Shown piece after piece: positions 10,270-21,290 of a stretch of 64,000 nt of DNA. The DNA comes from Azolla caroliniana. Its lineage: Eukaryota; Polypodiophyta. Below the pieces are notes generated by a model. That model did not search any database. It saw only the letters and a program-made list of their open reading frames with translations, and was not told where the DNA came from. The DNA lies in NCBI GenBank assembly GCA_043228905.1, contig JBHGNT010000022.1, positions 12,710,001-12,774,000 of the forward strand, written 5' to 3'. Both the position numbers and the translations under genes were made by a program. Every line of letters begins with the position of its first letter. Position 1 is the stretch's first letter.

Positions 10270-10780
10270 ACGTCTCATGAAGATTGGTTCCGGTAACTGC
10301 GTAAACCCGATCAGCCCGGATATGTCGAGACTGGCGATGACACGACTCATTCAATACAACATATCGGGAATGTCCCATTTAGAAATGACGGGGACCAAAC
10401 TTACCTCAAGAACGTCTTGCATGTCCCAACAATCATGAAGAACCTGATCTCAGTAGGTCGGATTGTCAAACAGGGAATGCAAGTACGATTCAAGAATGAT
10501 GGTCGTTTTATCGAAAAAGGCGATCGAATCGTAGCCCACGACCGTCGTGAAGGCCGTATGTTCATCCTCAAGTCGAGCGAGGTAAAGTCGGCCATGTACA
10601 CAAAGGGCCAGAAAGTCGAAACTTACTTGAAATTGTCGCACAAGAGGATTGGCCACATTAATCTCCAGAAGCTTCAGAACATGCAGACGAAAGGAATCGT
10701 AATCGGACTTCCGAACTTTACGGCAAAGCAGATCACGGGTGGGCCAATTCGGAAAGCAACATCGTCACCCATTCTCTAAG
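10270..10780 (+). pseudogene. copia protease remnant and GAG-pre-integrase domain
   Basis: The start of this stretch corresponds to the protease region but no intact DSG/DTG site could be read. From about 10405 a frame gives the GAG-pre-integrase pattern (NVLHVP, MKNLISVGRI, then a His/Leu-rich HKRIGHINLQKL). The frame shifts to that of the integrase at about 10740. Confidence 0.7.
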
Positions 10781-11494
10781 GAGCGGAATGCGAGCAAAGG
10801 GATCCTTGATGTAATACATTTAGATGTGTGGGGACCAGCCCAAATGGCTACCTTCAGCGGATGCCGTTATTATGTCACGTTCATCGACGACTTCTCCAGG
10901 AACACCTGGATCTACCCGATGAGACAGAAGAGCGAAGTGTTCAGACACTTCCAGAAGTTCAAAGCCGAAATAGAAAAAGCTTTGAGCCGTCATGTATGCT
11001 TCCTTCGATCAGACGGAGGTAAAGAATACTTTTCGAATGAGTTCACGGAGTATCTCCAAAAAGAAGGAATCCAACGAGAGTTCTCGTGCCGATATACGCC
11101 TCAGCAAAACGGCGTAGGAGAGCAGAAAAATAGGCACATAGTCGAAGTCGCGCGAGCTATGATGAATGAGAAGAACTTGCCAAAATCATATTGGGTAGAA
11201 GCGGCAAATACGGCCGTATACCTCATGAATAGGTGCACAACCTCAGGAGTACACGACATAACTCCGCATGAGAAGTTTTTCGGGAAGAAGCCGAACTTAT
11301 CGCATGTCTGCATTTTCGGCTCAATCGCCTATGTACACATTCCTGAAGATATGCGGCAAAAGCTCGATCCAAAGTCGGAGAAATGTATCCTCGTGGGATA
11401 CTTGCTCGAACAAAAGGGGTACAAATGCTACAACCCATCTACCCGAAAAGTTTGCATCAGTCGAGACGTAGTCTTCGACGAGTCTGCATCCTAG
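10739..11494 (+). pseudogene. copia integrase domain
   Basis: A 251-codon open stretch contains the rve core: LDVWGPA with the first catalytic Asp, FIDDFSRNTW with the second, and the TPQQNGVGEQKNR block with the catalytic Glu. KCILVGY and SRDVVFDES then follow, as in plant copia polyproteins. A TAG at 11492 cuts it off from the RT part. It would join cDNA into host DNA. Confidence 0.88.
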
Positions 11495-11575
11495 TACGCA
11501 CCAGAGAATACTTCGACTTCGCTCGACGCGGATGACACCGAAATAAGAATAGAAGCCAAGGATCGGCTCACGCAG

Positions 11576-12835
11576 ATGTTCGAAGACAGCCCAACTACGA
11601 CACGGCTGAGTGGACCGCAAGAGCCCCCAAGTGATAAAAGCACATTTCGGCCAAGTCCAAAGCTAGACAAAGGCAAGGCGAAAATGCAAGAATACGAAGA
11701 TCATTTCGATCTTGACAGTGAGTTCGAAGGCCTGGACATTCACACAGACGGCGTGAAGAAACCTCTAGAGTTCGCAAACGACAAGCGACACCGATCTACG
11801 TGTGAGAAGAACCCCGTAAACCGTTATGACTATGATGAGTACTTAGCGTATCATTACGCCTTCATGATGAAGGTAGCGTCAGTACGGGAGCCAGAAACGC
11901 TTTCTAAAAACGTGAAGGATCCGCGATGGGTTAATGCGATGAATGAGGAAATGGAAGCATTATGTAAAAACGAGACATGGGATCTCGTTCCTCATCCCCC
12001 GAACAAGAAACCGATCGGCTGTAGGTGGATTTACAAAGTGAAACATAATGATGACGGCTCTATAAATCGCTTCAAAGCACGACTCGTTGCAAAAGGATAC
12101 GCTCAAACACACGGTGTAGACTACGAAGAGACCTTTGCCCCAGTGGCAAAGATGACCACAGTACGAACCATAATTGCACTCGCCGCAGCGAAAGGGTGGC
12201 ACCTCCACCAAATGGACGTGAAAAACGCCTTCCTTCAAGGAGAGCTAGAAGAAGAAGTGTATATGATACAACCACCCGGATTCAAATCGCGTAAACATCC
12301 GCACACCATATGCCGACTCAAGAAGCCACTTTATGGCCTCAAACAAGCACCACATGCTTGGCATTCGAAGATCACGCAGTATCTTCATTAAGTCGGATTT
12401 TGGATGTCAAAATCCGACACTTCCCTATACATCCGAAACGAGTCGAATAGCCCGACAATCATCATCTTGTACGTGGATGATTTGGTCATCGGAGGAAAGG
12501 ATCTCGCCGAGATTAACAAAGTTAAATCACTTCTTTTCAGTAGATTCGAAATGAAAGACCTGCACGAACTTCATTACTTCCTAAGTATTGAAGTCATTCG
12601 GACACCAATTGGGATAATGATCTCACAACGGCACTACGTCCTCAACTTACTGTACAAATTCGGAATGACAGAGTGCAAACCTGTGACTACCCCTCTTGAT
12701 CGCAATCTCAAGATTGATGCCAGTTCCGGCACGGCCGAGACTGAACCGACTCAGTATTGCCAATTGATCAGTAGCTTGATCTATCTCACCATTACACGAC
12801 CTGACCTAAGTTATTTGGTCGGCCTACTTAGCTAA
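11576..12835 (+). pseudogene. copia reverse transcriptase domain, one internal stop
   Basis: RVT_2 signatures occur in order: [66 protein letters not shown], then LYVDDLVIGG with the catalytic YVDD at about 12470. A TAA at about 12389 and a small shift split the domain into two frames. KFGMTECKPVTTPL and RPDLSYLVGLLS mark its end. Confidence 0.9.
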
Positions 12836-12839
12836 TTCA

Positions 12840-13452
12840 TGCAGAATCCACGAAACCTTCATCTTGATTGTGCTAAGAGGATACTACGGCATGTCAGTAC
12901 GACAATGGATCACAACATCTTATATAAGTCGAATACGACTGTTCGACTCGGAGGTACACAGACGCGGACTGGGCAGGATGCAAAGCAGATAGACGATCCA
13001 CGTCCGGATTCGTCTTCTCCCTCGGCAACGGAGCGATCTCCTAGAGCAGCAAGAAACAACTGACAGTCGCACTGTCGAGCACAGAAGCCGAATACAGGGG
13101 TGCGGTAGTCGCCGCATGTGAAGCCATATGGCTTAAGCGCGTACTGAAGGATCTAGTCGTTCCCATCAAAGATCCAATACGCATGTACTGCGACAACATG
13201 AGCAGTATCTACTTGACGCGCAACCCCATATTTCACGCGCAGACAAAACACATCGAAGTGCACTACCACTTCATCCGCGAGCGCGTCTAGGTCGGAGAAA
13301 TCGATCTCCAACATATCAGCACGCACCTCTAGGTTGCTGATATATTTACAAAGGCCTTGGGAGTAGATAAGCTCGAGCAATTCGCATCGGATCGTGGTCT
13401 CATGCCGCCTACATTGCCGAGCTTGAGGGGGAGTACGAAGAGTATGCATTGA
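12840..13452 (+). pseudogene. copia RNase H domain, frameshifted
   Basis: Conserved blocks survive in mixed frames: the DADWAG-type start near 12965, LSSTEAEYRG near 13075-13100, and CDNMSSIYL near 13190. A FTKAL-type motif near 13347 and GLMPPT near 13400 follow. Stops at about 13289 and 13331 confirm decay. The domain would remove RNA from the cDNA hybrid. Confidence 0.8.
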
Positions 13453-13503
13453 TACGCAGATATGTACGCCGAACATCAAACCGAACAGATGGAAGTTGTG
13501 TTC

Positions 13504-13512
13504 GAAGGGGCG
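13504..13512 (+). other. Polypurine tract beside the 3' LTR
   Basis: GAAGGGGCG directly precedes the TGTTGAG start of the 3' LTR, the expected place for plus-strand priming. Another purine run (GAGGGGGAG) lies about 75 bases upstream. Confidence 0.6.
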
Positions 13513-13691
13513 TGTTGAGAATCAAACTCAACTTCTCATAGGTTCACACTAGCCCATGGACATACCAGGCTAGTTTTGTAAATAGTAGAAAGGGCGCTTT
13601 CCCTAGTTTAGTTGGTATATAAACCAACTCATTGTAACTTAGTTGTTGTTGGAAGTCTTATGTAATATACAGTTTGATTATCTCTGTCTTG

Positions 13692-13723
<32 letters not shown>

Positions 13724-13726
<3 letters not shown>

Positions 13727-15960
13727 ACCGATGAAAAAGATCCGGACCAATTTGGGAAGTTACTCCTACAAATGTGCAATAGTACCGGATTGCTTAATAT
13801 TGTAAATGGTATTTCCTTATGGCCCAACACTAATGGTTTTACATGTAGAAAACACAACGGAAATAGTGTGATTGACTATGTGCTACTTTCCGATGGTATT
13901 TTGGATCGTATACATAAATTTTCACTTGGTGAATGGACACCGGAATCCGATCATAGGCCTTTATGTATTGATCTCAAATGTATGCATAGGTTTGATTGTG
14001 AGAAGGCTATTGAAGATAATAAACAACCGCACTTGAGCATGAACCTTAAGCGAGCACCCATGTATTCCAAGATGGTTGAGGATATGTTAGAAATGATAAA
14101 GATACAACATGGTGCCACACTAGAATGCAAATGGGAAGCTTTCAAGAAAGTCAAATGTTTTTTGACCAACCGCACATCTTGGAAATGCACCAAGAAACTT
14201 AGGAAAAAATGGTTTGATAAAGAATGTCGTGAAGCTCGAAAGTGCCTTATGGTTTTGGATGTAGTTAAGGATAAAGAGAATTACCAAAAACATTTGCATG
14301 AGTATAAAAGGCTTATTCAAAGAAAGAGAAGAATATGGGAAGTTACTCAACAATTTATACAAACCCAAGAGAAAGCACATGCATGTGCTAAATTTTGGGG
14401 AAATTTGAAGGGAAAACGTGTTGAGAGTTATGGTGACTTAAGGTGCCAAGTGAATATATGCTTGCAATTTCCCGAATTTATGAGAAGGTTATATGTTGTG
14501 TGCGCATGAGAGATAAACTTTCAGATTTTTTCAAAAGCACTATTGGTGTTAAGCAAGGATGCCCACTCTCACCAACACTATTTGGTCTATGCATTGATGA
14601 ATTGGAAGAAATGGTTACCAAGTTTGCAAAGGAAGAATGTGTTGAAGAAGTTGCATTGGGAATGTTGTGATTATGCTTTTGCTATATGCAGATGATGTAG
14701 TGCTTTTTGCAAATACTTTAGGAGATGCACAAAAGCTTATGAAGGCATTGGAAAAATTTTGCATGCATACTAAATTTAGTGTCAATAGCTCTAAAACAAA
14801 GATTATGCTTGTGAAGAGCCAAAAAAGAGATAAACCATGCATTATGTACAACAATGAGCCACTTGAATGTGTGGAAAGCTTCAAATATCTTGGCCTTGAA
14901 GTTCCTTCAAATCATAGATGGAATGAATGTGCTACACGCCGCTTAGAGGCGGGCAAGCGAGCATACTATGCATTTGAGAACACATGCAATCTTGGAGATA
15001 TTAAGTGTTGGGTCCTTAAGAAATATCTTTTCGACACTTTGGTGACATTGGTTCTTCTCTATGGGGTGGAAGTATGGGGCGGTAGCATCCCTAAATCTAT
15101 GTGGAAAGAGTTTGAAAATGTCCAAAAGCATTTTCTTACCAAGTTTCTACAAGTTAAGAAACAAACGCCCTACACTCTCCTCCTCCTTGAGACGGGATCG
15201 CTTCCCATTGAGATCATGGCCATGGAAAGGGTTGTTGAATACATGCTTAAGGTTCAAAAAAGTCCCTCACATCGACTTCCTAGAATTGCATGGGAAGCAA
15301 GCAAAAAGATCCAAAAGACGCATAAAAGCAAAATTTTGTGTTCCGGTTGGATGCAAGATATAGAAAAATGGTTTGGTAGATGGGATGCGAGACACTTGCT
15401 TCATGATGCATCATTAGATTCCTTTGTAAATGAGGCATTTTTGCAATGCCAATGTATCATGACATGGGACAAATGTGGAGGCTCACGCTTCACACATTAT
15501 ACTACACATGTTGCACGTAATTACAAAACCATATTCTTTGCGGAACGGGGAAATCGTACACATCCATACATGTTAGAGCCCATACCGTTATCTGCCATTC
15601 GAACCATTGCTTCCATGCGACTTAGCTCACATGCATTGCGATGTGAAACAGGGCGTTGGGGTACAAGTGATGAGAGTGGTCGGCTATGCACACTTTGCCC
15701 TAAACAAGTTCGTGAGTCTGAGTATCACACTTTGTTACAATGCTTTGCCTTTGATCATATTCGACCATGCTTTCCACATCTCTTCGATCAAGCCCAATCT
15801 TTGCATGAATTCCTCTCACAACCACAATGTGTACTCTCGATTGCAATATTCATTGGTAAAGTTCTTGAACATCGAGAGTCACTACTCACTTTCACACGTA
15901 TCACGTGAAATGTAATATTTTTGGTCTCATAGGTCATATTTGACCTCCGAAGACAATAAT

Positions 15961-15964
<4 letters not shown>
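13724..15964 (+). mobile_element. LINE (L1-like), 5'-truncated and internally deleted, nested in the 3' LTR
   Basis: The element starts inside the endonuclease domain (its last motif SDHRPL is kept) and runs through a spacer with KLRKKWFDKECREARK. It then jumps directly to the IGVKQGCPLSPTLFGL block of the reverse transcriptase near 14540. The RT finger and early palm motifs are missing. The YADD catalytic site and a Cys/His C-terminal motif (CTLC...H..LQC) follow. The 3' end carries the hairpin GGTCA-TATT-TGACC at 15932-15945. CT runs flank it on both sides. Confidence 0.9.
14443..15908 (+). pseudogene. LINE reverse transcriptase (late palm, thumb, C-terminal Cys/His region)
   Basis: Two overlapping frames (14443-14670 and 14667-15908) carry GVKQGCPLSP, LLYADDVVLFA and SVNSSKTKIM. 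FKYLGLEVP, LLYGVEVWG and a distal CTLCPKQVRESEYHTLLQC zinc-binding-like motif follow. The 413-codon second part is unusually intact. The first RT motifs are absent, so the protein cannot be active. Confidence 0.88.
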
Positions 15965-16016
<52 letters not shown>

Positions 16017-16089
16017 TTGCTACACACACCCACACATAGTCTCTCATCTTCTGCTGCATTGCAATCACCACAGACTCCATTTCTTAACA

Positions 16090-16275
16090 CCCAAAGACGA
16101 ACCTAAGTGTGAGAATTGCGTCTCGGGCCGATTCAGATTGCGCACTGAAAAGCATTTGATAGATTCCGCGAATCGGAGGCAGAGCATCATGGCAGAGCGT
16201 GTGATGATGGCTTAGACTCCCCCAACCCAGGACTTGTTCAGGGAAATTGCACACAATCAAGTAGTAGTCTTGTTA
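16090..16275 (+). repeat. Right copy of the ~200-bp direct duplication bracketing the copia element
   Basis: Begins at the base after the 3' LTR and parallels 8678-8891 through GATTCAGATTGCGCACTGAAA, GAATCGGA, GCGTGTGATGATGG and TTGCACACAATC. The similarity ends near 16275. Confidence 0.8.
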
Positions 16276-17043
16276 CATGTTGCCCCCCAATGTCTCTTGG
16301 CTCATATAAAAAATGATTGGCAAATGAGTTGTATGGAAGCAATTATTCGAATAATAGACAACGACCATAGGCTCTAACAGGTACTACGCTCTCTTCATCA
16401 CATGTAGCACAATCCATCCAATCTATGATTTGGAAAAACATCAAGGTCAAGGTAGTCGAAGCTTTCCAGTATTTCAAGTGGCTCATTATTGTACATAGTA
16501 CATTGTTTATTATTGTTTTGGCTCTAATACACATAATCTTCAGTTTAGAGCTATTGACAATCTACATATTGTGCATACAAAATTCTTACAATGCCCAAGT
16601 GTTTCAAGAAGCACCACAATACGTGTTTATGACAAACACATGATGACCATGTCCCAATTGCAACTTCTTCAATGCCACTTCCTTTACAACCTTCGCAAAC
16701 AATTATTTGGATTCTCACTTACCACCAATATTGCTATTGAAAGAATTTGAAATTCCTTTACCCATACACACCATACTATTGATAAATTAGTCAGTCGGTT
16801 TTCAAACAAATTCATAGATTTTGAATATTAACGTAAGAAAATACTTATGGGTTGTTAGGGTTATCTATTTTAATTTTAGTGGTTCTCAACATGTCATGTC
16901 AATATATGCTGGGGAATTCCAATCCATACTAAAAGATATTTGCAAATTTTAAAAATATGCACAACATTTTAGGAATTTTTGAGTAAAATTTGGGGCATTG
17001 TGGTAATCATCCCTACAATTTAAGACCACCATACTTGCATGGA
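16276..17043. other. AT-rich intergenic DNA between two retroelements
   Basis: Short chance frames only. No conserved motif, RNA gene or repeat edge was found until the T-rich tail at 17044. Confidence 0.5.
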
Positions 17044-17518
17044 TTTTTCTTTTCTTTTCTTTTTTCCAAAATGAAGCTACTTTCCCATTAGTTAGGTAGG
17101 ATTATTACAAAGAGACTATACAAGGAGGCTTCAACATAGATCGGGGAATCTCCCTCTAATCAAGTTCAAGAAATTGAGACTAGTTACATCACCTTTCGAA
17201 CTGACTACTTAGTGTAAGTACCTACAGCTAAAACAGTGCCCTGCAATGATGGCTAGTACGAGACAACTCTTGGGGTCGACAACAAAGGGAGGGTGGTAAG
17301 TGAGCCAGAAACAGCCTGCGTGGGGGCTGGTAGTTCCACCTCGGGCCACTTCGTCCTTGTGTCATCATAGGCGTGTTTCGCCATTTCTGCCAAAAGCGCA
17401 AGCGGGCAGTACCCACGTCAGAGGAATGGTTGCAAACCTTGTCCAATTGCCCTTGTAGGCAGCTAATAAGCGCAAGCCATATGTCCATGATCACTTTCTT
17501 CGAGGGTTGCACCAGATC

Positions 17519-18874
17519 CTAGAAGACCTTTAGGCAACGTGCTTTCCATACGTACCACAGGGTGAAGCTTGCGATCAACATCCAAATGTCCAGGAACCTA
17601 GGGGATGCGGACTGCAAGCCTCTCTTAAATCGAATCTTGGCGATTTTTCCCCTCATGCATACATAGCACCAACTATCCGCATTGAAGGCGTCTGTCCACC
17701 TATCAACAGAGTGATCAAGCCATGCCGCAACACTCCACGATGTTGTTCCTTCCACTTCACATGCCGCAAGGAGGCGAGTCACTCTATCCCATACCTTTTG
17801 AGCATGAGGGCAATCCCACAGACAATGCCTCAGAGTCTCAATAGGTGAATGGCAAAGTGTGCAGCCTAACGGGCCGCCACATTTACCTAGCCATTCGCCA
17901 ACGGGAACCACATTATGACTGATTTGCCACCAAAAAAACTTTATCTTTTCCGGCAAGTGGAGACGCTAGAGACCCTTCCAAAAGGTAATGAGCACCTCAT
18001 CAGGGATGCCCAATGTACGCTAGCCATTGAGTAAGGGGCCGTCTAGTTGCAGTTGAAAAGCCCGACCCAGTTTAGTGTTGTACTCGAAGAAATGGTGAAA
18101 TCTGCCATCATGGTTCCACCTGAAATCCCCTGGGTCCCATTCTAGTTCGACAAGGGTACGACAACCATATACCCATAACTTCCAATGGGGTTCCACCTTA
18201 GCAACATCCGGGTCTATCTTCCAGATGTTACCAACTTGCGCCACCACGCGGATAGGGTGCCAAGAGCCCCTACATTGACTCTCCCCAAAAATCCTATCTC
18301 TTCCCAATCCGCTCACGCACTTCAACACCTTAACCCTTCCAGCCTCATCAAAGAGACCAAACCAAGCATCTTCTCTCATCTCCCCCATCAGAACCCTATC
18401 AACTGCCTCACCTAGCAATCTCCGCATTTTCATGGCTCCCTTGAGGGGAGGGAATGGGACCTTCTGGGCTCCTCCTAAAGCCAATGTGTGTCTCCAATCA
18501 TCCAAATAGTGAACCCCTGTTTGCGTAAGCTTTCCCCATGCTAGGCCCTTAAGCTGGCCTAACATCATGTCGTCACTTGTTCGCACCTGAGGGTTCCAAA
18601 ATAATGGTTGTCTAGACCACTTGGTTAGTGTCTTCGGCGTGTGCTTGACCAAATGATGTCGTACATGACACCATGCCCGTAGGATGGAGTTCGTGACCCT
18701 ATCCTCCGAAAGACAAGCCATCTTGGGTGGGACGCCGCTCGTGCAACACCAATTCAAGGAGTCAAGCCAAGGCCTACCATACTTGGGAGTCCCTGCCTGC
18801 AACCTATTGCGAAGTAGAACCTTCCAACACCCCTTACCTAGCAGGAGGCTGCGAACCACCATTTTGGCCAGCAA
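17519..18874 (-). pseudogene. LINE ORF2 C-terminal region with zf-RVT-like motif
   Basis: The first frame (18874-18020) matches the post-RT region of plant LINEs (W..PLFWNP, GAMKMRRLLGEAVDRVL, WDPGDFRW). The second (17956-17519) gives PEKIKFFWWQISHNVVP and then a CTLCHSPIETLRHCLWDCP motif, the CxxC...HxxxxC zinc ligand set of zf-RVT. A stop and a short gap near 17960-18020 separate them. Confidence 0.85.
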
Positions 18875-19110
18875 TGCTCGGCTCTACATTAAGGGGTCTA
18901 TGAGGCCAAATCCCCCTTTGGCCCGCGGTTGTGTTAACCAATCCATGACACTCTTGCGGCAGCCATCGGGTTGTCCTTTCCTGACCATATAAACCCTCTA
19001 ATGGCAGCCTTAACCGCGCGCAAGCCTGAAGGGTCCATAATCCAGCACGAGACTGAGTGCCCTACCAGCAAAGGATAGTTTAGACCTGCTCCATTCGTTC
19101 AACTTCTTGC

Positions 19111-20481
19111 TTAGTTTGGCTTGCACATGTGACAATTGCGCTCCCTTGGGGATTGCCCTCCCCATTGTAAATCCGAGGTACTTGAATGTCGTCCCATCAA
19201 GGACCCATGCAAATCAACATGGGGATGCCACCTCGGCTTCTCTTGTTTGCTAAACCAGAGGCCTTGTGTTTTATCCCAATTGATCTTGGCACCGACAGCC
19301 TGACAAAAGTCATCAACAAGATGTTCAGCTCGCTGCAAATTTGCATCATCGCCCTCCAAAAAAAGGACCGTATCATCGGCATATTCAGATAACAAAAGAT
19401 CCTCAGTCACATTTGGGATGGGCAATCCCCTTAGTCCACTGCTTGGTGCTTGAAAGTAGGCTGAGAAAGCCTCGGTTACAAAGAGATAGAGATATGGGGC
19501 TAGGGGACAACCTTGCCTCACTGAGCGATGTAGTTGGAAGGCGGGGCCCCTTGCACCAGATACCAACATGCTACTGGTAGCAGTCCGATAGAGTGCAGAA
19601 GTGCAATTCCTCCATTGCGGGGGAAGGCCCATAGCTCTCATCACGCTTTCCAAAAAGGGCCATAACACCCTGTCGTAGGCCTTCTCAAAGTCTAACATCA
19701 GAATAGCCGAGCTCGATGCGTTGCGATCTGCCAATGCCATAACTTCCCAAAGAAGCAACACATTATCAAAGATACACCTACCCCTAATAAACCCTATTTG
19801 ATTCTCATGTATGATGTCTGGTAGGAAGCTTGCTATCCGCCTAGCTAGAACTTTTGCGAGTATCTTGTATATCGTGTTAAGGATCGTGATTGGACGCCAT
19901 TAGCGCAGCTCGAGGCTTCGCCCTGCCGCTTTAGGGATGAGATAGATCATCCCCTCCGCCAGTCCAATTGGCATCGCTCCTAAGGACAAAATCTCTTGAA
20001 TCCTGGCTTCCTTTGATGGGATAACGATTTCCCAATGAATCTCGTGAGAGACCATCAGGGTCGGGGCATGCTCCTCTCCGCAAATCCCGAAGTGCCTCCG
20101 AGAGTTCTAATCGAGAAATGGGGCTATCGAGCACAACTTCCATCTCATGGTGACCTTGGGGTGAATGCAAGCCATCACTCTCTCAGCCAGCTCCGTGTTT
20201 TGCTGCATATGCACATGTGCGAGCAGGTCGCGATAGTATTGGGTTGCCATATGCAGAATCTCATCCTTGTCCTCCGTTATTGAGCCGTTTGGTTTGCGTG
20301 GCCCTTGTATATGTCCACCACCACCCTTGGGTGCCCTGGAGTGAAAGAAATGACGGTTGATCTTGTCAACTGTTCTAGCCCACCCTGTTACGGCCCTGTG
20401 AAATAACATGCGGTTCTTCTCCAACGTCCTTTCCCGCAGCTTCAACTTTGCTTCCTCCATCTTAGCTCTAGACCAATGCAA
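19111..20481 (-). pseudogene. LINE reverse transcriptase domain
   Basis: Conserved blocks read on the minus strand are LDFEKAYDRVLW (first catalytic Asp region, about 19700), VRQGCPLAPYLYLF and EYADDTVLFLEGDD (catalytic pair, about 19390). N-terminal parts lie in the frames 20107-20481 and 19931-20170 (ALRDLRRGACPDPDGLS). At least three frame breaks separate the pieces. Confidence 0.87.
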
Positions 20482-20552
20482 CTAGGGTCTGCTTGTAGCA
20501 TTCATTGTGCGGCCGCAACGAACTTCCGTAATTTTGTTTCAATGGCTCTAGC

Positions 20553-21188
20553 CTAATGGAGGGTCAGCTTGGTTTCCTGTTGTAAAAAGGAGGAGAGAGC
20601 CAGTTTCTTCTGCAAATCCTCACTAGCCGATTCACTTACAATGGTCTCCCGCCATATGCTCTGCAACCCTGCTTTCACCTTTGCACTCTTCATGATCTTT
20701 GTGGGGATTTTCATAGTAAGACTCCCCTTGCTACCGCGGGGTGGGTTAAGGTCTAGTCTCATCGGGTGGTGATCCGAGAAGGTAAGACCTGCCAAGATAG
20801 CGAAGGAGCCCCCCAACTCTTCAAGGGACGAGCTGATGTATATGCGGTCTAGCCACGCAAGACTACCACCCCTAGCATTCACTGCAGCTCGAGAGAAGTG
20901 TAGCGAATGTGAGCATCTCCTAAGGGAAGAGCCCCATGTATCCTTCACCCCAATTTTCCCAATTAAGAAAGCCCATGAGTCCAACTCCACACCATGAAGC
21001 GGTATTTGGGTCCCCCTTTTCCTATCTCCCAGATGCTCAGTCATGTTGAAATCTCCGGCCATTACCCACACCTCTGCTTCCGACAATGTTGTCGCTAACC
21101 TCCTCCAAAAGATTGCTCTCTCGAGGGAAGAGTTAGGGGCATAAATGTTTAGCACCCCAATCTGAAGGCGATTCCACTTCAACAGCAC
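20553..21188 (-). pseudogene. LINE apurinic-like endonuclease domain
   Basis: A 211-codon frame holds the middle and end of an exonuclease-endonuclease-phosphatase fold: VLNIYAPNSS, VMAGDFNMTE, LAWLDRIYIS and FSDHHPMRLD. The catalytic GDFN and SDHHP motifs are present. The N-terminal third is disrupted by a stop just upstream. It would nick target DNA to prime reverse transcription. Confidence 0.87.
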
Positions 21189-21290
21189 ATATAAGGCTCT
21201 ACCCTGCTACCAACGTGCCATGTGATGTTACTTCGTAACGAGCCTGATCGCTAATGGAGGGAGATGCAAGACCCCTCCTCTTCGGTGGAT

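Larger units (their letters stand above)
8892..16089 (+). mobile_element. Ty1/copia LTR retrotransposon, inactive, with a LINE nested in its 3' LTR
   Basis: The order is 5' LTR, TGGTATCAGAGC primer site, gag with zinc knuckle, protease/GAG-pre-integrase region, integrase, reverse transcriptase, RNase H, polypurine tract and 3' LTR. Integrase before reverse transcriptase is the copia order. The element would be about 4.9 kb without the nested LINE. The LTRs differ at about nine of the first 177 sites by eye. Frameshifts and stops in gag, before integrase, at the end of integrase, in RT and in RNase H make it non-functional. Its GC content is clearly higher than that of the flanks. Confidence 0.95.
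13513..16089 (+). repeat. 3' LTR of the copia element, split by a LINE
   Basis: LTR sequence runs from 13513 (TGTTGAGAATC) to the CT run ending near 13722. It resumes after the second CT run at about 16014 (TTGTTGCTACACAC) and ends TTTCTTAACA at 16089. The two parts together match the 5' LTR throughout. Confidence 0.92.
17044..21290 (-). mobile_element. LINE (L1-like), the most complete ORF2 in the window, decayed
   Basis: On the minus strand the order is endonuclease (20553-21188), reverse transcriptase (19111-20481) and a C-terminal region with a zf-RVT-like motif (17519-18874). A 3' tail follows, which on the plus strand reads TTTCTTTTCTTTTCTTTTTTCC. The tail has the same CATTAGTTAG pattern as the inserts at 1.3 and 39.3 kb. 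Frameshifts and stops separate the domains. No ORF1 precedes the endonuclease; the 5' end is placed near 21290 by loss of recognisable coding. GC content is higher than in the flanks. Confidence 0.88.
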
